Source: Collinsella aerofaciens (GTDB lineage Bacteria > Actinomycetota > Coriobacteriia > Coriobacteriales > Coriobacteriaceae). Taken from it: a DNA stretch of 64,000 nucleotides. Below, one piece after another: positions 8,292-17,624 of the stretch (positions are counted from its first letter, which is position 1; the number at the start of each line of letters is the position of its first letter). The notes beneath the pieces were generated by a model, which had not been told where the DNA came from, searched no databases, and saw only the letters and a program-made list of their open reading frames with translations. Both the position numbers and the translations under genes were made by a program. The stretch covers positions 60,519-124,518 of the forward strand of contig NZ_JADNHZ010000004.1 of the NCBI RefSeq assembly GCF_015554145.1, written 5' to 3'.

Positions 8292-9479
8292 TTAGGAACG
8301 GGTTGCGGCGAGCGCCTGCGCAGCTTTTTCACGCGCCCACGCATCGATGTCGCGAAGCTGCTCAAACGAATCGACCGCCTGCATATCGTGGGCATCCATG
8401 CAGGATTCCACAATGCGATCGATATCGGTAAAGCTGCAGCCATCGTGCAGGAAGGCATCGACGGCGACCTCGTTGGCGGCATTGAGCACGCACGGCATGG
8501 TGCCACCCGTCTTGCCGGCACGCTCGGCCAGTGCCAGACAGCGGAAGGTATCCATGTCGGCAGCATCAAACGTGAGCTGTCCCAGCTCGCGGAAATCGAT
8601 ACGAGGCGCCGGGGTATCCCAACGCTCGGGATACGAGAACGCGAACTGGATGGGAATACGCATGTCGGAAGCACCGAGATGCGCCATCACGGAGCCGTCG
8701 GCAAACTCGACCATAGAGTGAATCTTGGACTGACGTTGCACGACCACGTTAATGAAATCGAGGTCGCAGTTAAACAGATGCATGGCCTCAATGCGCTCCA
8801 GACCCTTGTTCATGAGGGTGGCGGAGTCGATGGTGATCTTGGCACCCATGGCCCACGTGGGATGTGCGAGGGCATCGGCACGCGTCACGCGATTGAGCTC
8901 GTCGCGCGTGCGGCCAAAGAACGGACCGCCCGAGCAGGTGAGCCAAATACAATGAGCCTCGCGTGGGTTCTCCCCCAGATAGCACTGGTAGATGGCGGAG
9001 TGCTCAGAGTCAACTGGAATAAGCTGGCCCGGTTGCGCCAACGGCATAAGCAAGTCGCCACCGACGACGAGGGACTCCTTGTTGGCAAGGGCAAGACGCT
9101 TATTCGAGGTCAAGGCCGCATGGCTCGCTTCGAGCCCGGCAGCGCCCACAATGGCAACAAGCACACAGTCGACATCATCGCGACGTGCGAGCTCACAAAC
9201 CGCCTGCGCACCAACACCGAGCTCCGTGCCCTCGGGCAGCTCCTGCAGCACGGCGTCCGCACCGTGGGCGGAGTCGGCCACGGCAACGGCCGGAACCGAG
9301 AACTCGCGGGCGGCGGCAACGAGCTCCGAGGTGCTGGAATTGACGGACAGCGCCGTTACCTGCAGTCGATCGGCATGCTGACGGCACACGTCGAGTGCCT
9401 GCGTGCCGATAGAGCCCGTACAACCCAGGATGGCAACACGAAGGCGTCCATCGGAGCCATACGTCGTCTGGAATGACAT
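8292..9479 (-). CDS. dxr: 1-deoxy-D-xylulose 5-phosphate reductoisomerase
   Basis: Dxr (IspC) converts DXP to MEP with NADPH, the committed step of the MEP pathway. The NADPH-binding motif LGCTGSIGTQALDV is at about residue 15. The metal and substrate region NKESLVVGG and the SEHSAIYQCY stretch carry conserved acidic and serine residues, and TIDSATLMNKGLERIEAMHLF is the family signature. The length of 395 is typical. The ATG overlaps the cdsA stop by one base (TAATG), which indicates translational coupling. Confidence 0.96.
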   Translation of the reverse strand: MSFQTTYGSDGRLRVAILGCTGSIGTQALDVCRQHADRLQVTALSVNSSTSELVAAAREFSVPAVAVADSAHGADAVLQELPEGTELGVGAQAVCELARRDDVDCVLVAIVGAAGLEASHAALTSNKRLALANKESLVVGGDLLMPLAQPGQLIPVDSEHSAIYQCYLGENPREAHCIWLTCSGGPFFGRTRDELNRVTRADALAHPTWAMGAKITIDSATLMNKGLERIEAMHLFNCDLDFINVVVQRQSKIHSMVEFADGSVMAHLGASDMRIPIQFAFSYPERWDTPAPRIDFRELGQLTFDAADMDTFRCLALAERAGKTGGTMPCVLNAANEVAVDAFLHDGCSFTDIDRIVESCMDAHDMQAVDSFEQLRDIDAWAREKAAQALAATRS

Positions 9480-10378
9480 TACAGCACGCCCCCGATCATC
9501 AAAAGCAGCTGCGCGGTAATGCAGCCAAAGATAAGCGAGTCGCTACGGTCGAGCATGCCGCCATGGCCCGGGATAAGGTTGCCGGAATCCTTGACGCCCA
9601 CGCCACGCTTGATGCGCGACTCAATGAGGTCGCCGATAACGCCCAGGATGGACACGACCAAGCCGCACAGCAGCGCATAGGGCAGGCTGAGTTTGTAGAA
9701 GTGCGTCGCCCACAGGATGAGCCAAATCAAAACCGAGCCCAGAATGCCGCCGACAAATCCCTCCCAGCTCTTTTTAGGAGAGATCTTGGGAACCATCTTG
9801 TGCTTGCCGATACGGCTGCCCACGATGTAGGCAAACGAATCGGAGACCCAAAGGGACGCGCAAACGCCCACCGAAAGCAAGGCGCCGGCAAAACCGGGCA
9901 CGGCATCGCGCAGCAGCACGATAGCCGACAGCATAAAGCCAGTGTAGATGGGACCCATGAGCGTCACGGCCACATCAGAGATGCGGGTACGCGGCGACCA
10001 GACATACCAAATGCCCACAGCGAGCATCAGGGCAAAAAGCAGGGCATTCAGCAACATCGAATCGCCCAACGCCGACAGCGGAAAGAGTACGGCGGCAGCG
10101 ATACCCATGCGCTCGTTAGCCATCTTGCCATCGAGCCTCGTCATACGGAAAAACTCATAGCAGCACAGACCGCTCATGACAGAAACAAAGATGGCCGTGG
10201 GCACGATACCCAAAACCAGGCACAGGATAAAGACAACGGCGTAAACGATACCGGCGGCGGCACGGGTGATAAAGCCCGCAAGCCACGAACCGGTGCCATT
10301 CTTCGCTGCGGGCGCTCCCGCAGCGACAGCCTTGCGCTCAGATGTCTTGGGAGCAGTTGCCTTGGGACGATCGGACAC
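9479..10378 (-). CDS. cdsA: Phosphatidate cytidylyltransferase
   Basis: CdsA makes CDP-diacylglycerol from phosphatidic acid and CTP in the membrane, the branch point for phospholipids. The protein has about seven membrane segments after a 40-residue Ala/Lys-rich cytosolic N-terminus. The family signature near the C-terminus is complete (SRIKRGVGVKDSGNLIPGHGGMLDRSD as positions 253-279, with the paired Lys-Asp and His-Gly-Gly). It starts at GTG 10378 with GGAGG 7 nt upstream, two bases past the uppS stop. Confidence 0.94.
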   Translation of the reverse strand: MSDRPKATAPKTSERKAVAAGAPAAKNGTGSWLAGFITRAAAGIVYAVVFILCLVLGIVPTAIFVSVMSGLCCYEFFRMTRLDGKMANERMGIAAAVLFPLSALGDSMLLNALLFALMLAVGIWYVWSPRTRISDVAVTLMGPIYTGFMLSAIVLLRDAVPGFAGALLSVGVCASLWVSDSFAYIVGSRIGKHKMVPKISPKKSWEGFVGGILGSVLIWLILWATHFYKLSLPYALLCGLVVSILGVIGDLIESRIKRGVGVKDSGNLIPGHGGMLDRSDSLIFGCITAQLLLMIGGVL

Positions 10379-10380
10379 GA

Positions 10381-11175
10381 TTAAGCCTCCTCGGTCTTGC
10401 TCAGACCACCAAACCTACGGTCACGGCCCTGATAGGCCAAAATGGCGTCGACAAGGCCCCAACGATCAAAGTCGGGCCAATAGGTATCGGTGACGTAGAA
10501 TTCGGAATAAGCCACCTGCCACAGCAGATAGTTCGAAAGGCGCAGCTCACCAGAAGTGCGAATCACAAGCTCAGGATCGGGAAGGCCGGCGGTATAGAGG
10601 TGGGAAGCCACCATGTCGTCATCAATTGCGGCAGGATCGATCTTACCGGCGGCAGCGTCGAGTGCGATCTGACGGACAGCGCGGGTAATCTCGGCACGCG
10701 CGCCGTAGTTGACGGCAAGCGCCAGCGTCATGCCGGTGTGATCGGCGCACTCAGCAAGACCGCGTTCAAAAACGTCGCGGGTCTTCTTGGGCAGCGCGGA
10801 AATGTCACCCAAAAAGACAACGCGCACGTTTTCGCGCTTCAGAAGCGGCAGCTCGTCGATGAACGTCTTGGCAAACAGGTGCATCAGAACGTTGACTTCG
10901 TGCTGAGGGCGATTCCAGTTTTCGGTCGAAAACGCATAGGCAGAAAGCACGTCGACGCCCAGACGCACGCAGGCGGTAATAATCTCACGAAGGGAGACGA
11001 TACCCGCCTTGTGGCCCTCAGTGCGCGCAAGACCGCGCGACGTGGCCCAGCGACCGTTGCCGTCCATGATGCACGAGATATGGTGCGGAATGTTATTGAG
11101 GTCAAGGTCGGAAAAACCGACGCCCGCAGGGGCGTCGGCAAAGTACTCGACCAGTTTATGCTCGTCGTATTGCAC
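10381..11175 (-). CDS. uppS: Isoprenyl (undecaprenyl) diphosphate synthase
   Basis: This cis-prenyltransferase extends farnesyl diphosphate with IPP to the C55 lipid carrier used for peptidoglycan and wall polymers. The signature IMDGNGRWATSRGLARTEGHKAG (residues 36-58) contains the catalytic Asp. AFSTENWNRP and the C-terminal ELRLSNYLLWQVAYSEFY stretch are conserved. The length of 264 fits a long-chain type with a short N-terminal extension. It starts at GTG 11175, with GGAG 7 nt upstream inside the frr stop region. Confidence 0.95.
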   Translation of the reverse strand: MQYDEHKLVEYFADAPAGVGFSDLDLNNIPHHISCIMDGNGRWATSRGLARTEGHKAGIVSLREIITACVRLGVDVLSAYAFSTENWNRPQHEVNVLMHLFAKTFIDELPLLKRENVRVVFLGDISALPKKTRDVFERGLAECADHTGMTLALAVNYGARAEITRAVRQIALDAAAGKIDPAAIDDDMVASHLYTAGLPDPELVIRTSGELRLSNYLLWQVAYSEFYVTDTYWPDFDRWGLVDAILAYQGRDRRFGGLSKTEEA

Positions 11176-11176
11176 C

Positions 11177-11713
11177 TTAGATCTCCATGACCTCGGCTTC
11201 TTTTTCCTTCAGAAGCTCCTCGACCTTGGCGACATACTCATCGGTGTGCTTCTGGACCTTGGCCTGCTCGCGACGGACATCGTCCTCGGTGAGCTCCTCA
11301 TCGCGCTCGAGCTTGTTGTTGAAGTCACGACGGATGTTACGGATAGACACCTTGGCCTGCTCGGCGTACTCGCGGCACTCCTTGACGAGCTCGCGACGGC
11401 GCTCCTCAGTGGGAGCCGGGAACGGAAGACGAACGACGGTGCCATCGGAGTTGGGGGTAATACCCAGATCGGAAGCGCCGATGGCCTTGACGATAGCATT
11501 GATGAGTGCCTTGTCCCACGGCTCGATGAGCAGCATGTGGGCCTCGGGGGTCTTGACGGCGGCAACCTGCGTGACCGGCGTGGGAACACCGTAATAATCG
11601 ACGGTGATGTCGGACAGAATGTTGGCATTGGCGCGGCCGGTACGGACCTTGGAGAAGTTATGCTTGAGGGACTCGAGCGACTTGTCCATATGGGCGGTGA
11701 TGTTATCTGCCAT
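11177..11713 (-). CDS. frr: Ribosome recycling factor
   Basis: RRF splits post-termination ribosomes together with EF-G. The 178-residue protein has the three-helix bundle and hinge typical of the family: FSKVRTGRANANIL at the N-terminus, the insert domain with YYGVPTPVTQVA, and the C-terminal helix RNIRRDFNNKLERDEELTEDDVRR. AGGAGG precedes the ATG by 7 nt. pyrH lies two bases upstream and uppS one base downstream, so the three are co-transcribed. Confidence 0.97.
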   Translation of the reverse strand: MADNITAHMDKSLESLKHNFSKVRTGRANANILSDITVDYYGVPTPVTQVAAVKTPEAHMLLIEPWDKALINAIVKAIGASDLGITPNSDGTVVRLPFPAPTEERRRELVKECREYAEQAKVSIRNIRRDFNNKLERDEELTEDDVRREQAKVQKHTDEYVAKVEELLKEKEAEVMEI

Positions 11714-11715
11714 GC

Positions 11716-12438
11716 TTAATCCTCCTGATAGACGAGCGTGCCGACGGGCTCACCCGAAAGCGCGCGCTTGACGGTGTCCTCGCCATCGATGTTGAGGACC
11801 AAAATCGGCATACGGTTATCCTGGCACAGTGCCGTAGCCGTGGAATCCATAACCTGTAGACCGCGGACGAGAACCTCGTGATAGGTAATCTTGTCAAAAC
11901 GGACGGCATCGGCGCACTTGACGGGATCCTTGTCGTAGATGCCGTCAACCTTGGTGGCTTTAATCAGAATCTCGGCGCCGATCTCGCACGCACGAAGAGC
12001 CGCGGCGGTGTCGGTCGTAAAGTACGGATTGCCCGAACCGGCGGCAAAAATAACGACGTTGCCCTTGGAAAGGTGGTTGATGGCGCGACGGCGAATATAG
12101 GGCTCGCAGATCTCGTTCATCTGGATAGCGCTCATCACGCGGCAGGGAACATCGTTATGCTCGAAGGCATCCTGCAGGGCGAGCGCGTTCATAACGGTTG
12201 CCAGCATGCCCATGTAGTCGGCCTGAGCACGCTCCATGCCACCGGCAGCGCCGGCCATGCCGCGGAAAATATTGCCGCCGCCGACAACGACGCCGACCTC
12301 ATGGCCAACGGCGAGCAGCTCCTTGACCTGCTTGGCAAGATGGTCGGTAACCTTGGGGTCGATGCCATATTGGCCGTCGCCCATCAGCGCTTCGCCGGAA
12401 AGCTTAAGAAGCACGCGTTTATATCGGATGTCGGACAA
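11716..12438 (-). CDS. pyrH: UMP kinase
   Basis: Bacterial UMP kinase of the amino-acid-kinase fold. It phosphorylates UMP to UDP and is usually hexameric, activated by GTP and inhibited by UTP. Seen here are KLSGEALMG at the N-terminus, [11 protein letters not shown], and the UMP-binding run [19 protein letters not shown]. The 240 residues are normal. It starts at TTG 12438 with AGGAGG 6 nt upstream. Because a strong terminator follows tsf, pyrH probably heads its own transcription unit, although in most genomes it is co-transcribed with rpsB-tsf. Confidence 0.97.
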   Translation of the reverse strand: MSDIRYKRVLLKLSGEALMGDGQYGIDPKVTDHLAKQVKELLAVGHEVGVVVGGGNIFRGMAGAAGGMERAQADYMGMLATVMNALALQDAFEHNDVPCRVMSAIQMNEICEPYIRRRAINHLSKGNVVIFAAGSGNPYFTTDTAAALRACEIGAEILIKATKVDGIYDKDPVKCADAVRFDKITYHEVLVRGLQVMDSTATALCQDNRMPILVLNIDGEDTVKRALSGEPVGTLVYQED

Positions 12439-12495
12439 AGCGATCCTCCTTTAGATTGAACTCTCAACATTCTATCAAAGGCTCTAAGAAGAGCC

Positions 12496-12533
12496 ATGAA
12501 AAAGCAGGCTGTGAGTAAAACCCACAGCCTGCT
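12496..12533 (-). terminator. Terminator between tsf and pyrH
   Basis: AGCAGGCTGTG (12503-12513) and CACAGCCTGCT (12523-12533) form a perfect 11-bp stem. On the minus strand it is followed by TTTTTC. It separates rpsB-tsf from pyrH and the genes after it. Confidence 0.88.
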
Positions 12534-12556
12534 CATTACCAGCTACAAGAGCTTAT

Positions 12557-13426
12557 TTACTCGCCACGGACCAGACGGTCAAAGGCAACGACGGTAATGG
12601 TGTCGCCGAGCTCCTTGGAGACCTGCTCTGCGTACTTCTTGATGGTGAGGGAGCTGTCCTTGATGAACTCCTGCTCGGTGAGCACGGACTGCTTGTAGAA
12701 CTTCTCCAGACGGCCGACAGCCATCTTCTCCTGAATGGCCTCGGGCTTGCCGGACTCGGCAGCCTGAGCCATGTAGATCTGCTTCTCGTGCTCGACGGTC
12801 TCGGCCGGAACCTGATCGCGGGTAGCGCAGATCGGGGCGACAGCGGCAACCTGAAGGGCAACGTCGTGAGCGAAGGTCTTGAAGGATTCAGCCTGAGCGG
12901 TCTCAGCCTTCTCGAAGGCGAACTCGACGAGGACGCCGATCTTACCACCCATGTGGATGTAAGAAGCGAGCGCGCCGTTCTCAGCCTTGCGGGCAGCGAA
13001 GCGGGAGATCTTCATGTTCTCGCCCATGATGTGAATCATCTCGGTGAGCTCGGAGGAAACGGTCTCCTCGCCCATCGGCTTCTCGAGCAGAGCGTCGACG
13101 TCAGCAGGCTCGGTGGTAGCGACAACCTCAGCGACCTTGGAAGCAAAGCCGGTGAACTTGGCGTTAGAGCCAACGAAGTCGGTCTCGCAGGAGAGCTCGA
13201 GCAGAGCGCCGGTCTTGCCATCCTCGGAGACGAACGCGGCGACAGCGCCCTCGTTGGTCTCACGGCCAGCCTTCTTGGCAGCCTTGGCAAGGCCGTTCTT
13301 ACGCAGAACGTCGACAGCGGCGTCCATGTCGCCGTCAGCCTCGACGAGAGCCTTCTTGCACTCCATCATCGGGGAGTCGGTCATCTCGCGGAGCTGCTTG
13401 ACCATAGCGGCGGTAATCTGGGCCAT
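12557..13426 (-). CDS. tsf: Translation elongation factor Ts
   Basis: EF-Ts exchanges GDP for GTP on EF-Tu. The N-terminal UBA-like domain (AAMVKQLREMTDSPMMECKKAL) and the core KKAGRETNEGAVAAF and ELSCETDFV are the family hallmarks, with the C-terminal dimerisation half after about residue 180. The start is ATG 13426, because AAAGGA lies 6 nt upstream; the in-frame ATG five codons earlier is itself part of that ribosome site. The protein is 289 residues, normal length. It is 45 bp downstream of rpsB with no terminator between, so the two form an operon. Confidence 0.97.
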   Translation of the reverse strand: MAQITAAMVKQLREMTDSPMMECKKALVEADGDMDAAVDVLRKNGLAKAAKKAGRETNEGAVAAFVSEDGKTGALLELSCETDFVGSNAKFTGFASKVAEVVATTEPADVDALLEKPMGEETVSSELTEMIHIMGENMKISRFAARKAENGALASYIHMGGKIGVLVEFAFEKAETAQAESFKTFAHDVALQVAAVAPICATRDQVPAETVEHEKQIYMAQAAESGKPEAIQEKMAVGRLEKFYKQSVLTEQEFIKDSSLTIKKYAEQVSKELGDTITVVAFDRLVRGE

Positions 13427-13471
13427 TGTGGTTCCTTTCAAAGAGATGAAAAAGAATTAACTAAGACTGAT

Positions 13472-14200
13472 TTACTCGGCCTTGGGCTCAGCGGCCATCT
13501 CGGCCTCGGAGACCTGCTCCTTACCAGAGCCAGCGAGGCAGGCGTCAGCCATGAGCTCGCACATAAGGGTGACAGCGGAGATAGCGTCATCGTTGCAGGG
13601 GATGCCGTACTCGACCTCGTCGGGATCGGAGTTGGTGTCGATCAGGGCGACGACGGGGATGTTCAGGCGCTGAGCCTCCTTGATGGCGTTCTCCTCGCGC
13701 TTGGTGTCGATGACGAAGAGAGCCTGGGGCAGACCCTTCATGTCGCGGGCGCCACCGAGGTTGGTCTGGAGCTTGGTGAGCTCCTTGCCGAGAACAGCCT
13801 GCTCCTTCTTGGGCAGAACAGCCATGCGGCCGTCCTCGACCATGGCCTCGAGCTCCTCCATGCGGTTGATGCGGGAGCGGATGGTGACGAAGTTGGTCAG
13901 CATACCGCCGAGCCAACGCTGGTTGATGTAAGGCATGTTGGCGCGCTCAGCAGCGTTCTTGACGGCCTCCTGAGCCTGCTTCTTGGTGCCGACGAATAGC
14001 ACGTTGCCACCCTTGGCGACGTTCTTGACGAAGGTGTAGGCCTGGTCGGCGTCGAGGATGGTCTGCTTGAGGTCGAGGATGTAGATGCCGTTGCGCTCAC
14101 CGAAGATGAACGGCTTCATCTTGGGGTTCCAGCGACGGGTCTGGTGACCGAAGTGGCAGCCGGCCTCGAGCAGGGTGCGGATATTAATCTTGGTAGCCAT
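13472..14200 (-). CDS. rpsB: 30S ribosomal protein S2
   Basis: S2 binds the 30S head and recruits S1. The 242-residue sequence begins [28 protein letters not shown] and contains [11 protein letters not shown], the two best known family blocks. A C-terminal Glu/Lys-rich tail follows. AGGAGG lies 6 nt before the ATG. A well-formed promoter is about 140 bp upstream, leaving a leader of roughly 135 nt that could house S2 autoregulation; that is known for other bacteria and only inferred here. Confidence 0.98.
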   Translation of the reverse strand: MATKINIRTLLEAGCHFGHQTRRWNPKMKPFIFGERNGIYILDLKQTILDADQAYTFVKNVAKGGNVLFVGTKKQAQEAVKNAAERANMPYINQRWLGGMLTNFVTIRSRINRMEELEAMVEDGRMAVLPKKEQAVLGKELTKLQTNLGGARDMKGLPQALFVIDTKREENAIKEAQRLNIPVVALIDTNSDPDEVEYGIPCNDDAISAVTLMCELMADACLAGSGKEQVSEAEMAAEPKAE

Positions 14201-14335
14201 GTTAAACCTCCTGTGGTTTGCCTCCGCGCGGGGTCATCCTCCAAAACCAACCCGGACATGTGCTACCAAAGCCCGGGCACCACGGTATGAAGTAGCCGCG
14301 CGTGCGTGATAAAAACATGTTGCCGTGAAGCAACC
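14201..14335 (-). promoter_or_regulatory. Long 5' leader of rpsB
   Basis: From the expected transcription start near 14335 to the ATG at 14200 there are about 135 nt without a reading frame of note. On the minus strand, CCCGGGC near 14273 and GTCCGGG near 14255 can pair around a short loop, leaving the ribosome site AGGAGG unpaired. Ribosomal-protein leaders of this size often bind their own product. No match to a described S2 leader can be claimed by eye. Confidence 0.35.
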
Positions 14336-14341
14336 CGATGA

Positions 14342-14370
14342 ATGATAGCAGGAATGCCTCTTCCTGCCAA
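14342..14370 (-). promoter_or_regulatory. Sigma-70-type promoter of rpsB-tsf
   Basis: On the minus strand TTGGCA (14370-14365) and TATCAT (14347-14342) are separated by exactly 17 bp. This is one of the best promoter matches in the window and is positioned to drive rpsB-tsf. Confidence 0.75.
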
Positions 14371-14419
14371 CCCGCAATCAAAACCACACACCTGAGTGCG
14401 GCGCGGGACGTCCCAGCCA

Positions 14420-15340
14420 CTATTCGCCGCGGGGATGGGCTTGAGCCACGGCACGTTTAAGCCGATCGGGTGTGAGATGCGTGTAGATCTGCGTCGTGGA
14501 CAGGCTCGCATGACCTAGCAGCTCTTGAACCGAGCGCAGGTCCGCACCGCCCTCGAGCAAGTCGGTCGCAAAGGTATGGCGCATCGCATGCGGGGCGATG
14601 TCAGCCGGAATGCCGGCGAGCGTCGCCAGCGTATGGAACCGCCGCCGAAGCATCGCGGCGCTCATGCGATTGCCGCGCGCCGATATAAGCAGCGGATGCG
14701 GCCCGGTAGCGAGGTCGCGGCGCTTTGCCCGAGCGAGCAACTCCGGCCTCCCCTCTTCAATATAGAGACGCGTCGCATCGAGCGCACGACGATACAGAGG
14801 GACGATACGCTCCTTGCTCCCCTTGCCCCACAGGCGCAGCGTGCGCTCGGACCATGAGATGGATTCCACATTGAGCGCCGCAAGCTCTGAGATGCGGGCA
14901 CCCGAGGCATAGAGCAACTCGAGCATCGCCGCATCGCGCAGTCCCGCGGGTGTTGAGGTATCAGGCGTCTTGAGCAGCGCCTCGACCTGCTGGGTCGTAA
15001 GGACGCCCGGCAGGTCACGCGGCAGCTTGGGCGACGCGATCGCCGAGACCGCATCGCCCTCGACAATCCCCTCGGCAGCCATCCAGCGATAGAGAGATCG
15101 GATAGCCGACAGGTGCGCCGCAAGCGTTCGGGGAGCCACCTGCTCACGCGAAAGCTCGGCAAGATAGCGACGAATGGTGCGCACGTCGGCAGCGAAAGCA
15201 TCAATATCCTCGCGCTCGCACCAGGCAGCAAAGCGCTCCAGTCTCGAGCCATAGGCCGTCACCGTGTTGGGAGAAAGCCCCTCAACGCGTGCGATATAGG
15301 CGATAAAAGAGTCGACGGTGTCGTACAGGTCAAAGGCTAT
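14420..15340 (-). CDS. xerC: Tyrosine recombinase XerC
   Basis: This tyrosine recombinase resolves chromosome dimers at dif with XerD. From the start I favour it has 306 residues. The core-binding N-domain contains FIAYIARVEGLSPNTVTAYGSRL. The catalytic set is present: Arg in SGARISEL (about 149), Lys in GKGSKER, HAMRH (about 251-255), His in LGHASLSTT and the nucleophile Tyr in QIYTHLT (about 286). The usual start codons give only a protein beginning at GTG 15262, which would cut off the first conserved helix. An AUA codon at 15340 has GGAGG 9 nt upstream, overlaps the trmFO TAG, and restores full length. The trmFO-xerC-rpsB order supports XerC over XerD. Confidence 0.88.
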   Translation of the reverse strand: MAFDLYDTVDSFIAYIARVEGLSPNTVTAYGSRLERFAAWCEREDIDAFAADVRTIRRYLAELSREQVAPRTLAAHLSAIRSLYRWMAAEGIVEGDAVSAIASPKLPRDLPGVLTTQQVEALLKTPDTSTPAGLRDAAMLELLYASGARISELAALNVESISWSERTLRLWGKGSKERIVPLYRRALDATRLYIEEGRPELLARAKRRDLATGPHPLLISARGNRMSAAMLRRRFHTLATLAGIPADIAPHAMRHTFATDLLEGGADLRSVQELLGHASLSTTQIYTHLTPDRLKRAVAQAHPRGE

Positions 15341-16674
15341 GACCGGTCGCCTCCAAACAAGTCGGAACGCGTGGCCAAGTAGGCATCGAGGGCCTCGAGC
15401 GCACGGTCCGCATAGGCCTGATAGCGGTCGCGCTTGCTGCGGCGCTTACCGTCCTCGAGCGGCGGCACCAGGCCAAAGTTGACATGCATGGGCTGATAGC
15501 CCACGGTGGCAGGATCGGTCGCATAGCCCACGAGCGCACCCAGGGCGCCCACGCGGGGCAACTCGACGGAATCGGCGCCGATAGCCTCTGCATAGGTGTT
15601 GAGCGCCGCGAGCAGACCGGTCGCCACGGCTTCCATGTACCCCTCGGTGCCGGTGATCTGACCGGCCAGGCGCACGCCGGTACCGGGCACGGCAAAGGTG
15701 CCATCGAGCACGTGCGGGGCGTCGACAAAGGTATTGCGGTGCATGACACCGTAGCGGAAGAACTCAGCGTTCTCCAGGCCCGGCACCATATGGAAGACGC
15801 GCTTCTGCTCGCCAAAGGTCAGGTTGGTCTGGAAGCCCACCAGGTTATAGGCGGTCTTCTCCTTGTTCTCGGCACGCAGCTGAATCGCCGCCCAAGGGCG
15901 ACGTCCGGTACGCGGGTCGGTGAGGCCGACGGGCTTCATGGCGCCAAAGCGAATGGCGTCCTTGCCGGTGCGCGCAACCTCCTCGGCAGGCTGGCAGGCC
16001 TGGAACAGATCGCCGCCCTCAAAGTCCTTGAGCACCACGCGGTCGGCCGTGGTGAGCGCCTCGATAAAGGCCTCGTACTCCTCCTTGTTGAGCGGAGCGT
16101 TGAGATAGTCGCCGCTCCCCTGCTCCTCGTAGCGCGACTGCGAAAACAGCACGTCCATATCGAGCGTGGAGGCATCGACGATCGGCGCCGCGGCATCGAA
16201 GAACGCAAGGGCGTCGCCACCGACGAGCTTCATGACCTCTTCGCTCAGCGCCGGTGAACACAGCGGGCCCGCGGCAATGACCACGTGGCCCTCGGGGATC
16301 TGGGTGACCTCGCCGTGAACGACCTCGATATTGGGGCGGGCGGCAACCTCAGCCTCGACGAGCTCGGAGAATGTAACACGGTCGACCGCCAGGGCGCCAC
16401 CAGCGGGAACAGCAGCGCGATGGGCGCAGTCGAGCAGGACTGAACCCATGCGCTCAAGCTCGGCCTTCAGCAAACCAGCCGCGGAATCCGGACGGGTCGA
16501 CTTAAACGAATTGGAGCAGACGAGCTCTGCCAGGTGATCGGTATGGTGAGCCGGGGAGCTCACCTGGGGGCGCATCTCGCACAGCTTTACGGCAAACCCG
16601 CGGTCTGCCAGCTGGATCGCGCATTCCGAACCCGCCAGACCGCCACCGATAACCGTCACCTGATCGAACTGCAT
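15337..16674 (-). CDS. trmFO: tRNA (uracil-54-C5) methyltransferase, folate/FAD-dependent
   Basis: TrmFO makes ribothymidine at position 54 of tRNA from methylene-tetrahydrofolate and FADH2. The N-terminus has the Rossmann FAD motif VIGGGLAGSECAIQLA followed by LCEMRP. The family blocks AELVCSNSFKS, GALAVDR and YLNAPLNKEEYEAF are present. The length of 445 is normal. I choose ATG 16674 with AAAGG 9 nt upstream. TTG 16680 lies only 3 nt from that site. It follows dprA by 14 bp. In many Firmicutes topA lies between dprA and trmFO, and it is absent here. Confidence 0.96.
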   Translation of the reverse strand: MQFDQVTVIGGGLAGSECAIQLADRGFAVKLCEMRPQVSSPAHHTDHLAELVCSNSFKSTRPDSAAGLLKAELERMGSVLLDCAHRAAVPAGGALAVDRVTFSELVEAEVAARPNIEVVHGEVTQIPEGHVVIAAGPLCSPALSEEVMKLVGGDALAFFDAAAPIVDASTLDMDVLFSQSRYEEQGSGDYLNAPLNKEEYEAFIEALTTADRVVLKDFEGGDLFQACQPAEEVARTGKDAIRFGAMKPVGLTDPRTGRRPWAAIQLRAENKEKTAYNLVGFQTNLTFGEQKRVFHMVPGLENAEFFRYGVMHRNTFVDAPHVLDGTFAVPGTGVRLAGQITGTEGYMEAVATGLLAALNTYAEAIGADSVELPRVGALGALVGYATDPATVGYQPMHVNFGLVPPLEDGKRRSKRDRYQAYADRALEALDAYLATRSDLFGGDRS

Positions 16675-16688
16675 CTGCAAACACCTTT

Positions 16689-17624
16689 CTAATTGACACG
16701 TTTTCCATTGTGACCGAAGGGCGTCTGGGCGTGAAGGGCAAACTTGGAGGGCGCATACCTTCCATCCATCATGCGCTCGATAAGGCCCTCGAGTTCAAGC
16801 GAACCCAAGAGTTTGAGTACGCCGACAGCATCGAGTGAGACGAGCGCCGCGATGTCGTCGACCTTGAGCGGAGAGGCGATGAGCGCATGCATCACGGTCT
16901 GCTGTGTTGGATTCAGGTCGGCAATGCCGGGAGCATCGGGGCGCGAGTAGCGCAGGGTGCCGTATATGCGAGAGATAGCCATCTCGATGGACTCCTCGTC
17001 GACAATGCAGCAGGCACCGTTCGCAATGAGGTAATTCGTGCCACGCGACTCGGGCGATAGGATCGACCCCGGCACGGCAAGAAGTTCGCGCCCCAAATCC
17101 ATAGCAGCCTCGGCTGTAGAAAACGTCCCGGAAGGCATACCCGCCTCGGATACAAAGAGGGCTTGCGACAGGGCCGCGATCACGCGATTGCGACGCGGAA
17201 AGGCAAACTTGCGCGGACCCATGCCCCACGGAGAGATCGACACGACCGCGCCGCCCGTATCGAGCGTGCGCGTAATAAGCCCCGCGCTCGAACGCGGGTA
17301 GACCACGTCGGCGCCCGTCCCCAGCACCACGACGTGTTTGCCGCCGGCGTTGACCGCAGCCCAACCCGAGGCCTGGTCACAACCGACTGCACCGCCCGAA
17401 ACTACCGTCACTCCCGCCTCAACCGCCACCTTCGCCGCAAGCTCTGCCACGGCAAGACCATACGGCGAGGCCTTTCGCGCACCGATGATGGAGAGCGCGG
17501 GCGTCGAAAGCGCCTCGGGGTTGCCGCGCACATAGAGCGTCTGAGGTACATCAGAAAGCTCCAAAACGGTCTCGGGATACAACGCGTCACCTGGATGCAG
17601 CTCGAAGGTCCCCTCAGCCATCAT
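16689..17624 (-). CDS. dprA: DNA-processing protein DprA
   Basis: DprA (Smf) binds incoming single-stranded DNA and loads RecA during transformation. The Rossmann-like core carries LSIIGARKASPYGLAVA, VSGGAVGCDQASGWAAVNAGGKHVVVLGTGADVVYP and FPRRNRVIAALS, all typical. A C-terminal winged-helix domain (about 235-300, LNPTQQTVMHALIASPLKVDDIAALVSLDAVGVLKLLGSLELEGLI as positions) is present. ATG 17624 overlaps the comM stop (ATGA) and follows GGAGG, so the 52 extra codons of the open frame upstream are not coding. The product is 311 residues and lacks the N-terminal SAM-like extension of many homologues. Confidence 0.93.
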   Translation of the reverse strand: MMAEGTFELHPGDALYPETVLELSDVPQTLYVRGNPEALSTPALSIIGARKASPYGLAVAELAAKVAVEAGVTVVSGGAVGCDQASGWAAVNAGGKHVVVLGTGADVVYPRSSAGLITRTLDTGGAVVSISPWGMGPRKFAFPRRNRVIAALSQALFVSEAGMPSGTFSTAEAAMDLGRELLAVPGSILSPESRGTNYLIANGACCIVDEESIEMAISRIYGTLRYSRPDAPGIADLNPTQQTVMHALIASPLKVDDIAALVSLDAVGVLKLLGSLELEGLIERMMDGRYAPSKFALHAQTPFGHNGKRVN

